A stretch of 64,000 nucleotides of DNA, taken from the NCBI GenBank assembly GCA_002428995.1, contig DIYJ01000017.1, forward strand, positions 1-64,000, written 5' to 3'. The notes under the pieces are model-generated. The model was not told the DNA's origin. It searched no databases and saw only the letters and a list, made by a program, of their open reading frames with translations. Shown here piece by piece: positions 39,945-50,800 of the stretch. This DNA comes from Flavobacteriales bacterium UBA6057. Its GTDB lineage: Bacteria; Bacteroidota; Bacteroidia; Flavobacteriales_G; Salibacteraceae. How positions within the stretch are numbered: the first letter of the stretch is position 1; each line of letters begins with the position of its first letter. The translations under genes and the position numbers were made by a program.

Positions 39945-42900
39945 ATGATCTATTTTCCCCTTCATACAAACAAGAAGTGCCGGCTCGTCTTCAGATGGAC
40001 GATGGCGCTGTTGTTGACAGTCGGCATCAGCCCTTCCTTGAAGGCTGGAGGCCCCATCCAAGAGGAGTTTCTTCAGTTTGAACCGGTGGATGTTTCGGAT
40101 GTAGTGAACCTGGCAACGGGAGACTTTGTGTATAGCATCCCCGTTCTGAATTTGCCTGGCCCGGAAGGCGACTACGCCATGGCTCTGAGTTATCATGCCG
40201 GCATCGGTTTGAACCAGGAGGCCTCCTGGGTGGGACTAGGCTGGTCGCTGAACCCGGGAGCGGTCAATCGTTCTGTGAATGGTTATCCGGATGATTATAA
40301 GAATCAACCAGTGGTATCTGAACACTATGGACGAAAGAGTGGCGCGTCTTCAGGGGTTGGCCTGAACTTGCATTTTGGACCCGTTGGCCTTGGGATGAGT
40401 TGGGACTCAGACAAAGGCTTTGGAGGTATCAATAGCATTAGTGTAGGAATGTCAGGTGTTCAGGCTACGGTGAGCAATTCAGGTATTGATGTTTCTGCAA
40501 GAGTTGGGCCGGTGGGTATATCCTCAGGAAGCAGCGGAGCACGACTTTCAATTTCTCAATCCCTTAATGAACAGGGAACTTCAATTGGCATGTCTTTAAG
40601 CTCCTCTGGGTCCCTGTCATCGCTTGGATTCAGCAGTGGAACAGGTAACATTGTTGGTGCAGGTAATGGTACCTATTCGGAGTCTTTTCGGTCGATGGGA
40701 ATACCCTACATCCCAATTGGAAGCTTGATTGGCTTCTCTGTCTCCTATTATTCTCACGCTTGGCAATGGCTTCTTGATGATTACCTGGAAAGTGAAGCCT
40801 ATGGATTTCTCCATTTTCCTGAATATCTGCAATCAGGTATGAAGAGTAAAAAGATAGACAGGAGCAGGGTGTTGGGGAGGCCATATTCAGATGGAAGAGC
40901 CTATCTCTTCCCGGCTCAAGATCACTATAACGTCACTGCTCAGGGGTTGACTGGAACATTCATGCCTTTTTCCAACATGGCATATCATCTCTATGATAGG
41001 GATCAAAGTGCGCTTTCAGGGCAGGCCCATGGTATTTTTCCTGCAGAAAGTTATGAGATGACATTTCGGTTTTTGCAGGAAAAAGGGCTGCCTCATATCA
41101 CCCTGGATTCTGTTCTATATGGTGACAACTACAACATTGGAAGTAATTGGAATCCATTAGACGCATCAGAGATAAGCAATGTGCAAGCGAGTCAGGAAAT
41201 TGACTATGAGTTGGATCCAAGTGGAAAGATCATTGCCTTTCATGTCAGGAAGAGTGATGGTACGCTTTACTCTTTTGAGCTTGGTCAAACAAACTCTATG
41301 CAGTATTCGTGGTCGAACAATGGTGAAATCACCAGCAAACATCGAATGGATGAAAGCTATGTAAATAGTTGGCTGCTAACCGCAATCAAAGGACCTGACT
41401 ATTTAGATAGAAATGGCAATGGTGAATGTGACGATTCAGATTGGGGATATTGGGTGAAGTTCAACTATCAGCAGTTGGCTGATCAGGAGATATGGAGAGC
41501 TCCCTACGAGGGGATCGTCAGAAGCTTTGAGCCTGGTCATACTCAATTCAGTGCCGGAGTCAAAGAAATTCGTGTATTGGAGTCTGTTGAGACTGCAACT
41601 CATCTCGCAGTATTTGAGACCTCCTTGAGAAAGGATCGGTTCACCACTTCTGACATATCATTGCTGCCTCGAGACTGGTTTCCGGTAGTGGAGCCGGTGG
41701 ACCTTCAGAACGGAAACGCCTTGATCGCCATCCCTGGAAACTGGACAGGCTTCATGCAAAATTGGGAAGGTTCAAGAAGCGACATTCTCTTTTCGCTGGA
41801 ACACACCCGAGAGCGCGAGAATGGGAATGATGAGAAGGTAATTCGAACAACAAGCCATCGGTTGTCGGTTGATGATGTGGAATCCTACAGCTACAACCAA
41901 TCAAAGAAGGAAACCGAGTTCATTATATCATATGATAAATTCCCCTTGGGAAACGACCCTGGTCCCTCAGGGAGCTATCAAATGAGGCTCTTTCGCAAAC
42001 CGACCAGAAGTCGGAACGAGGAATCACGTACCTACATTCCCACTTATTCTGTAGCTAAAAAACTTGATTCAATACTTCTCTATAGCAAGTCGGATCCGGC
42101 TTTGGTGCAGAATGAAGACGGAAATTGGATCATTGGTAGCGGAGCGGAGCATTTGCAAAAAACTGTCTTTCGATATGACTACTTGCTGTGTCCAGACTCA
42201 CCAAACTCTTACTCTTCCGTTTCAGATGGAGATGGGAGAAATAAGGCCAAGTTGACCCTTCTGGAGGTGCAGCAGTTTGGTCGCAATAGTCAGCAGTCCA
42301 TTCCGGCCTATGTTTTTGAATATGGAAGAGGCGACCTCAATCCATCGTATCATCGCGATGCCTGGGATCGATGGGGAAGCTACCGTAAACCGTATCTCGA
42401 TCTGGGCTGGCACAACACAGATCAATGGAACAACGGAGATGATGCTGACTTGGCAGCAGCATGGAGCTTGCATAAAATAACCTCTCCACTTGGAGGGACC
42501 ATAGAGGTGGAATATGAGAGCGATGACTATTACTATGTCAGCCAGTTCATTGACTATGGCCAGTTCAGTCAGTTATTCCCGTGGAATTATAGGTTGGCGT
42601 CTGGACGCAATTGGGGAGCTCAGTTGCAGCGCAACTACATTGAAGTAAACCTTAGTACTGTAAAGACAGGGATGAAGGAGGGGTGGATCAATGTGGGGGA
42701 CTACCTGGATATAGGGCACTACCACCGTAATTTGGGGCATTGGGAAGATGGAAAATCGGTAGCAACTCAAACACTTCATCTCCGCGTGATTACAGATATT
42801 GATACTACCGGGCAGACCGCCATTGTGAGTTTCATCGACCCTGAGCGACCATCAAGTGTGATGAGCTTTGATTATACGCATGGCGATGACGTAAATGTCT

Positions 42901-44849
42901 ATGACTGCACCATATACCCACGAAAGGTGTATGGAGGAGGCATCCGGGTTAAGAGTCTTACTACCTCTAGCGGTGAACAAGAATATCGCAGTGAGTATTC
43001 TTATGAAACGGAGTCTTCTTATGAAGGGATTTCAAGAACTCACTCGAGCGGAGTCACTGCCGCGCTGCCTCCCGTATATGCCACAAATGGTGGCGCTTAT
43101 GGTACAACTTCGGCAAATCTTCGCGATGAAATAATAAAATACGCCTACGATTCCTATCCAGATGATCCATGGTCACTGCGTACCAAGATTTTCGGTTCCT
43201 ACATCCGGGATGCCCGGTATTATGGTACGGCAGCCCCAGGCGTTATTTATTCAAAAGTGACTGTTACCAATGTTCATCCTGAAACCAGAACTCCGATGAA
43301 TGGAAAGACAGAATACCACTTTGCAACCAGTCGTGAATACCCGCTGATTCAGAATGGCAAGTATCCCGTTTTGGCAAGCGGCCCAAACAGCTATTATGAT
43401 GTTGAAACCTGGTCTATGCATGATCAATCCTCAGCTCATGGAATGCCACTTGCGGTTAAGTATTTCGAGCAGTATGGCCCGGCACTGGATTCGTTTCGAG
43501 TTGTGAGAAAAGAGGTGACCAATTTCACATTTGGCTCTAAGCTGGGACAATCCGGACGCATATTGCTTGATCAGGGAGAAAGCGAAACCGAGTTTTCTGG
43601 AATTGAGGCTGATCATTGTGGTTTCATTGTGGATAAGTATCGTTCTACAGTCTCAGCAGATGAGATCAGCTACTCTCGTGGTGATTACTTAATCCTTCCT
43701 ATTGAACGCGTTTTCGACACTCCCTTTGTCACAGGTAATCGCACCATCAATTACTACTACCCAGATCCTCAAAACTCCTCAAATCCAGATAGCCTGATTC
43801 TTGCATCCCGACAAAACATCTGGGATGGCTTCACAGGTCAGACCATTGGAAGTACCGACCTCAACAATCTGAGTGGACCTTTGACTACACTTAGCGTTCC
43901 CGCCTATTGGCGCTACCCGGGAATGGCCGACAAGAACATGTTGAGCCAATCAGCACAGAGCTACACCTTCCTGATGTCTGAGGATTATGATCCTGATACA
44001 GATCCATTGGTGTTGAAATTCGACAGCATGCTGGCGGCTTCGGTCACCACCTGGTCTGACCATTGGGATACAGATGCCGATGGACAGGCGGATGGAGTCT
44101 GGCGTAAAAATGACTCTTATGCCTACCTGCTTGGTCTGGATCACGAAGGCGGAAGTCCCTATTCTCCATTCACTGATTGGACCTACAGCGGAGAAGATTA
44201 TCCTGCATATGACAAGGACAATCCCTGGCGGATGATGGGGAACATCACCAGCTATTCCCGCTACAGTGCAGTGCAGGAATCGAGGTTGCCCGATCTCTTC
44301 TTCACCTGCTCGGTGTACGATACCACATCTGGTTTGGCTTTAGCATCCGTATCTCACGCCAGGCTCCATGAAGTACGGTACTACAATTATGAAGCAGACG
44401 ATGGAGTGAACGTCACCCAGGAGGCTCGCACCGGTGTCCGCTCCAGGGGATATAGCAGCAGCGATGATTACACCCTAAGCATGCCGGCCGGCAATACCTA
44501 CACGCTTTCTGGCTGGGTGCTGCCCTCAGTGTTGACCACCATTGATGGGGAAGATTATGCGCCTGGCGAATGGCAGTATTTCGAAGTCTCTGGATTGGCA
44601 AACAATGGTGCTGTAGACATCGTGCAGGGAAGCGGACACATAGATGATGTGCGAATCTACCCGGATAATGCTTTGATGAGCACCTATGCCTACGACCCGC
44701 TGACGCACCAATTGACCGCAAGCACGGACGCCAACAGCATCACCACTTTCTATGAATATGATGCCCTCGGCAATCTGAAACTGGTACGGGATCACAACGG
44801 AAACATTCGAATAAAACACAAGAAGTACTACCACCGGCCCACGCCCTGA
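39945..44849 (+). CDS. Large secreted Rhs/SpvB-like shell protein
   Basis: A 1634-aa protein; ATG 39945 gives a signal-like start (CRLVFRWTMALLLTVGISPSLKAGG), while the longer frame overlaps the previous gene. The N-terminal domain (VNLATGDFVYSIPVLNLPGPEGDYAMALSYHAGIGLNQEASWVGLGW split over bases 40104-40250, then LNPGAVNRSVNGYPDD) is the hallmark of Bacteroidota Rhs/SpvB-like proteins. A Gly/Ser-rich segment (bases 40420-40680) follows, and the C-terminus has YD repeats (YAYDPLTHQLTASTDANSIT, FYEYDALGNLKLVRDHNGN) without a hypervariable toxin tip. By analogy with TcB/TcC pairs, this could be the first half of a shell completed by the next gene, which starts 36 bases later. Confidence 0.85.
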   Translation: MIYFPLHTNKKCRLVFRWTMALLLTVGISPSLKAGGPIQEEFLQFEPVDVSDVVNLATGDFVYSIPVLNLPGPEGDYAMALSYHAGIGLNQEASWVGLGWSLNPGAVNRSVNGYPDDYKNQPVVSEHYGRKSGASSGVGLNLHFGPVGLGMSWDSDKGFGGINSISVGMSGVQATVSNSGIDVSARVGPVGISSGSSGARLSISQSLNEQGTSIGMSLSSSGSLSSLGFSSGTGNIVGAGNGTYSESFRSMGIPYIPIGSLIGFSVSYYSHAWQWLLDDYLESEAYGFLHFPEYLQSGMKSKKIDRSRVLGRPYSDGRAYLFPAQDHYNVTAQGLTGTFMPFSNMAYHLYDRDQSALSGQAHGIFPAESYEMTFRFLQEKGLPHITLDSVLYGDNYNIGSNWNPLDASEISNVQASQEIDYELDPSGKIIAFHVRKSDGTLYSFELGQTNSMQYSWSNNGEITSKHRMDESYVNSWLLTAIKGPDYLDRNGNGECDDSDWGYWVKFNYQQLADQEIWRAPYEGIVRSFEPGHTQFSAGVKEIRVLESVETATHLAVFETSLRKDRFTTSDISLLPRDWFPVVEPVDLQNGNALIAIPGNWTGFMQNWEGSRSDILFSLEHTRERENGNDEKVIRTTSHRLSVDDVESYSYNQSKKETEFIISYDKFPLGNDPGPSGSYQMRLFRKPTRSRNEESRTYIPTYSVAKKLDSILLYSKSDPALVQNEDGNWIIGSGAEHLQKTVFRYDYLLCPDSPNSYSSVSDGDGRNKAKLTLLEVQQFGRNSQQSIPAYVFEYGRGDLNPSYHRDAWDRWGSYRKPYLDLGWHNTDQWNNGDDADLAAAWSLHKITSPLGGTIEVEYESDDYYYVSQFIDYGQFSQLFPWNYRLASGRNWGAQLQRNYIEVNLSTVKTGMKEGWINVGDYLDIGHYHRNLGHWEDGKSVATQTLHLRVITDIDTTGQTAIVSFIDPERPSSVMSFDYTHGDDVNVYDCTIYPRKVYGGGIRVKSLTTSSGEQEYRSEYSYETESSYEGISRTHSSGVTAALPPVYATNGGAYGTTSANLRDEIIKYAYDSYPDDPWSLRTKIFGSYIRDARYYGTAAPGVIYSKVTVTNVHPETRTPMNGKTEYHFATSREYPLIQNGKYPVLASGPNSYYDVETWSMHDQSSAHGMPLAVKYFEQYGPALDSFRVVRKEVTNFTFGSKLGQSGRILLDQGESETEFSGIEADHCGFIVDKYRSTVSADEISYSRGDYLILPIERVFDTPFVTGNRTINYYYPDPQNSSNPDSLILASRQNIWDGFTGQTIGSTDLNNLSGPLTTLSVPAYWRYPGMADKNMLSQSAQSYTFLMSEDYDPDTDPLVLKFDSMLAASVTTWSDHWDTDADGQADGVWRKNDSYAYLLGLDHEGGSPYSPFTDWTYSGEDYPAYDKDNPWRMMGNITSYSRYSAVQESRLPDLFFTCSVYDTTSGLALASVSHARLHEVRYYNYEADDGVNVTQEARTGVRSRGYSSSDDYTLSMPAGNTYTLSGWVLPSVLTTIDGEDYAPGEWQYFEVSGLANNGAVDIVQGSGHIDDVRIYPDNALMSTYAYDPLTHQLTASTDANSITTFYEYDALGNLKLVRDHNGNIRIKHKKYYHRPTP

Positions 44850-44885
44850 TGGATTGGTAATAGACTTCATCAAACCTTTTGAACG

Positions 44886-47800
44886 ATGGATAAAAGGATC
44901 AACTTTTCGCGAAGCTTGAACGCAACCGTCATGCTCATGCTCTGCCTTCTTTGGTGGGGATCGGAGGCACACGGGCAGTGCATAACACCTGGTGGATTAA
45001 ACGCCTACAATGTCTATCAAACTTCCTTCACTGTTAATTGGACAGCGGTGAGTGGAGCAACAGGTTACAACTATCGTTGGAAGCTATCAAGCGAATCTAT
45101 TTGGCAAACAGGTTCAACCTCAGGTACCACAGTGCCTTACTTCAATCGCCCGGATGACACGCAGCATGATTTTCAGGTGCAGTCGGTTTGTGGAGGAACA
45201 ACATCAAGTTGGTCACCAACGTTTCAGGTTTCTACACTGCCTTATCCCTGCGGCACGCCTACAGGAGTGAATATCAATAACATTACCTCCACGTCAGCGG
45301 TGGTCAATTTTAATGGAGTGACAGGAGCGACAAGCTATAGTGTTTTTCGCCAACCTGTTGGTGGAAGCAGCTTCTCCTATGGTTCCTCTACAGCAAGCGT
45401 TTCGTTATCCTCTCTCCAACCCAATACGCAGTATTTGGTTAAAGTTCGAGCGATGTGTTCAGGAGGTTGGGGAGCTTTTACAGCCGACCTTTATTTCACT
45501 ACGCTTTCAGATTCTTGCCCCGGACTGAGCGGCATCTCGAGCAGCAACGTCACCGCCAATTCCGCGGATATTAGCTGGAATACCTATTCTGGAGCTCAAC
45601 TCTATCGCTACCAGTACAAGAAGGATACAGACGTCACCTGGACCAAGGTCAACACCTCCGCCAACTCAGTGACACTGTCCGGTCTTTCTTCCGGAAGCCA
45701 GTATGATTATTCCGTGAAGGTGAAATGCGATCAAGGCCTTTGGTCCGACTGGTCGGATACGTTCCAGTTCAATACACCCGTTGTTTGCAGTGTTCCTGCG
45801 AGTCTTGCATCGAGCAATATTGCAACGACTTCCGCGACTCTTTCATGGGGCGCTGTGGGCGCTGCTCTCAGCTATGATTTGCAATACCGTCAGGGAGGAA
45901 CTTCTACCTGGACTACAGTCAACAGTTCATCCGCATCCGTGAGCTTAACCGGGCTTACCCAGGGAACAGCCTATGACTGGCGTGCAAGAACCAATTGCTC
46001 GGGTACTTCTTCTGCTTATTCGTCCATCGCCACATTCACTACTACAGCTGCTACCTGCGATGAACCGGGAAGTCTTTCCAGTTCAGGCATCACAAGTTCA
46101 CAGGCGAACGTTTCGTGGGCGGCTCAAACAGGGGCAAGCGATTATTTCCTTCGCTACAAGCCCACCAGCAGTTCATCATGGACGAGCATCACCGCGAGCT
46201 CCACATCCACGACCTTAAGCTCACTCACTGCCGATACAGAATATGAGTGGCAGGTAAGAACCAATTGCTCGGACACTTCATCTCCGTATTCCGCTTCCAC
46301 ACTTTTCACTACGCTAACCGCTGGGTGTGTTGTTCAATCTGGGATAGCCGTCTCAAACATTGCCACCACCTCGGCCGACCTTGCTTGGAACACCGTTGCA
46401 GGAGCGTTGCTCTATCGCTATCAATACAAAGAAGTTTCAGAAACCACCTGGACGAAGACCAACACATCAGCCACCTCTGTGACCTTGTCGAGCTTGACGC
46501 CTGGTAGTGTTTATCAATACTCCGCTAAGGTGAAGTGCGGGGAAGGAGATTGGTCGGTATGGTCGGATACGTTTCAGTTTACAACACTTGCGATTTGTGA
46601 CATTCCAGGAAATCTGACTGCAAGCAACCAGAGTTCGAACGCTGCCACGGCCTCCTGGGATGCCGTTTCAGGGGCAGTGAGTTATGATGTGCGTTATCGC
46701 CTGAACGGAACATCCACCTGGACAGCCTTGAACACTTCAGCTACTTCTCTCAACATTACGGGACTACAAGCCGATGAGATGTATGACTGGGCCGTGAGGA
46801 CAAATTGTGCCTCATCGACTTCCAGCTATTCGTCCGCAGCGAGTTTTACCACGCTTCCCCATTGTTCCGTTCCCACAAACCTCTTAGAGAACAGCCTGAC
46901 CAACAGCTCTGCCAGCCTGCAATGGGATGACATGGGCGGTAACAACTACACCGTTCGCTTTCGGCATTCAGATTCCACTTCGTGGAACGATACTACGGTA
47001 GCCAGCACGAGTTTAAATGTGAGTGATCTGCTTGCCACAACAACGTATGAATGGCAGGTGCAAACCCATTGCACGGGATTGTCTTCTTCCTTTTCTGCGA
47101 TTGAGTCCTTCTTAACGTTGAACGATCCTTGCGATACTGCGGTTGTTTATGCTGTCAGCAACATCACTACCTCCAGCGCCACTTTGAATTGGGGAACAAT
47201 TTCCGGAGCGCAGCACTTCGATGTCAGGATCAGAAAGAAGGATTCCATTCACTGGACCACTCAGAATGTGCTGACCACAAGTTGGAGCGTTGCTGGTTTG
47301 GATGAAGGCTCTGAGTATGAATGGCAAGTGCGCACGAATTGCAGCACCTCAAGTTCAGATTACACCTCGATCGCCATCTTCACCACCTTGCCCTCTGTTT
47401 GTGAGCAACCGGTGAATCTGAGTGCCAGTGCTTTGAGCACTTCTTCCTCCACCTTGGGCTGGGACCCGGTTCCAGGAGTGTCGTTGTACTACGTGAACAC
47501 CAAAAGTTTCAATGCCTCTTCATGGATGCAGCATTCCACTTTCGGCAATTCATTCGCACTCTCCGGCCTGTCTGCAGAAACCTCTTACGATTGGTTTGTA
47601 TATGCAGTATGCGGCAGCACTCATTCGGATACCAGCGATACAGCCCTGTTTACAACCCATTCTACCAGCTGCCCAACTCCGCTCAACCTCACTGTATCTG
47701 ATACTGGAGCTTATGGTCTTGTGCTACAGTGGGACAGCACGTATGATGGTGGTTATGCTGTTCACTACCGCGATACGCTGGATACGTTGTGGGCGGTCGA

Positions 47801-50800
47801 CACCGTTTTTGAAGACTCGCTGATCGTGTTGGGATTGATTCCTGGTCGCGCTTATGAACTCAAGGCTCAATCGATCTGCTCTGGTATTTCTTCGCCTTTT
47901 TCGGCAAGTCTGCTGGTGAATACTAGCAGCATTCCCTGCCCTCGACCACTCAATCTGGAGGCTTCCTATGTGGGCCTGGATTCCGCCATGCTTCAATGGG
48001 ACACTGTGCCGGGCGCACATTCCTATGAAGTGCGGTACGGCACCGGTGCAGCCGGCTGGCATAGCGTGATCACCTCCGCAGACTCATTGTCGATCGACAG
48101 CCTTGAATGGTGGTCTGAATATGAGTGGGATGTGACGGCTCGCTGTGCGGTGGATACATCCATCGTGACGGAGCGCCAGGTGTTTACCACGCTGTTTGAT
48201 TCCATCATTGGTCCCAGAGAAATCACTGCTACGGAGCTGGGATTGACAAGCGCGGCACTTGAGTGGGAACCCCTTCCCGGAGCCATCAACTATCAAGTGA
48301 GCTATCGAGAGGTGGACACCGCTGCCTGGAACACCCAAATTACATCCGGAACCACGACAACATTGACCGGCCTGTTGGCGGCCAGCACTTATGAGTGGCA
48401 GGTGGCCGCCTTTTTTGCCACCGATACTTCCGAAATTCTAACCTCTAACTTCTTCACTACAGAAGCTCCCGGGTGCGATGTCTCCGGGACCGTCAGCGCC
48501 TCCAATCCTTCTGGCTCAGGTGTGGATCTCAGCTGGTCATCTGTTCCAGGCAACGAAAGTTTTACGGTGCGCTACCGGCCTGTGGGCAGCGATGTGTGGC
48601 AACACACATTGAGCAGTAGTCACATCGTCCAGTTGGATGGACTGGCGCCAGAAACACAATACGAGTTTCAAGTCCAGAATGAATGTACCTACAACACGGC
48701 TGAGTTTTCTGATGCAGTTGTCTTCACCACCGATGTCCTTGAATCCATTGCAGAGCCGTGCCGCCCAGCACATTATGCCTACATGGGTGTCCCCAAAAAA
48801 GCAGTGCAAACAGAAGCCGAAATGGATTTGCTGGCGCGTTCTGAATTTGCCGAGAGCTATCAGTTCATCGATAACCTTGGGCGGTTGAAGCAATCCGTAG
48901 GTGTGGAGAATTCACCCAGCGGCTTGGATGTGATCGTGAATTACGAGTATGATTCCACCGGGGCGCAGACAAGGATAAATCTACCCTTTACTTATGATTA
49001 TGCTGGTCAGGAGGATTTGATGCGTTGTAAAGACAATCGAGACTTTTATGCCAACGAGCCGTTGGTCGCCCATACGACTTTTCCATACTCTGAAACACGA
49101 CTTGGACTCTCTCCTTTGCAGCAAGTCTTGGAGACTGGAGGTACAGGTGAAGATTGGCAAATCGGGGGTGTTCATACTGCCTTGGTTCAACCATCTCGGC
49201 TCAATACGTCCGAAGAGGTACGGAAGTTTGTTTGGAATGGTACAGCCTGGTCTGCGGACAACTCGTTCTATGAACCAGGTACAATTGTGGTCAGCGAAAC
49301 GATCTTCGAAGGACGAAGGGCAATATCATATAACGCAAAGGATGGTAGTGTACCAGTGAATGTAGATATCAATGGCCCGTCCACAGATCGAGACACACTA
49401 TACACCTATAATGTATTTGATGACTTGGGGCGTCTGATCTACCGTGTACCGCCTATGGCGGTGCTGGAAATGGAGACGGCCAACAATTGGACCATTGACC
49501 AAAACATGTTGGACAAGTGGATACCCCAATACAGCTACGACTCCAGCTATCATCGCCTTCAAGAAGCAAGATCTCCTGAAAGAGGGTTGGAAGTCATAGT
49601 ATACGATCGGCTGGGCACGCCAGTGCTGCGTCAGGACGAAAACCTTCGGAATAGTAATATGTGGACTTTTACTAAGTATGATAAGCATGGGCGCGAAATC
49701 CTTTCCGGACTCTATTTTGACGATCTTCATCTTGGACGTGCAGCGATGCAAGCGTACCTTGAAGCCAGCACAGCTGACTTGTTTGAAACACAGAGTGCTA
49801 ACGCATTTGACCTGCTGCATGGCTATACGAACAGTGCTTTTCCGGATGTCACTGGGGATGGATGCGAGGTGCACTTTGTCCATTACTATGATGACTATGA
49901 TTTTGATCGTGATGGAACACCAGATGTCACCTTCAACGCCCCTGTTGCACTTCATGACCTTGTTGCTACGAATCGCACGCGCGCCATGGCGGTTGCAACC
50001 AAGGAACGCGTATTGTATGACCTGGATGCTAGCTTACCAAAAGACGGCAATGGTCAAGTCGTTGATTATCAAATCTTTTCTGGGAATAAATCCTATGATA
50101 GTTGTCCTTCTACACCTAAGTTTCAGTACTATAAAGGCACGAACATCTGCCTCATTGCACCAGATGGAGCTGACGGGTTTGAAACTAGTCTGGGAAGTGA
50201 TTTGGCAGATGAGGTTTGCATTGGTGCAGATTGTTTAGGTGGAAATGGTCCGATATGGTTGTATAACACCGTTTTCTATGATGATTATCATCGGCCTATC
50301 GGATCATACTCCGACAATCACATGTACGGCACTGACAGCAGCTACTTAAGGCTCGACTTCGAAGGACGGCTCCGTAAATTTTGGGAAAAGCTTCTGATAC
50401 TCGATGATACGTTGATTTTCCAGGATAGTGTGACTTACTATGCGAACGGAAAGTCAAATCGTGCATATAGCAAAGTCAATGACGAGAATGGTTGGTTGTT
50501 GGTCATGGATTTGAATTACAACGAGCTACAGCAAACGATTGAACGTAATCTGCACAGCTTGGATGAGGGAATAAGCTTCCTTCAATCGATAGACTATCGC
50601 TACCATCTGCACGGACATTCGAGCCGTATTAACAATCGCACGCTTTCCGCAGACGGCAGTGAGTACGGTAGTTCAGATCTATACGGTATTGAATATGCTT
50701 ACGAAAGTGATGTCACCGGGCTGATGAGCAGCCATTATCAAGGTCGATACGATGGGTTGGTCAGCGGTTTGGTTTGGCGTTATGAGAATGAACCCTACTC

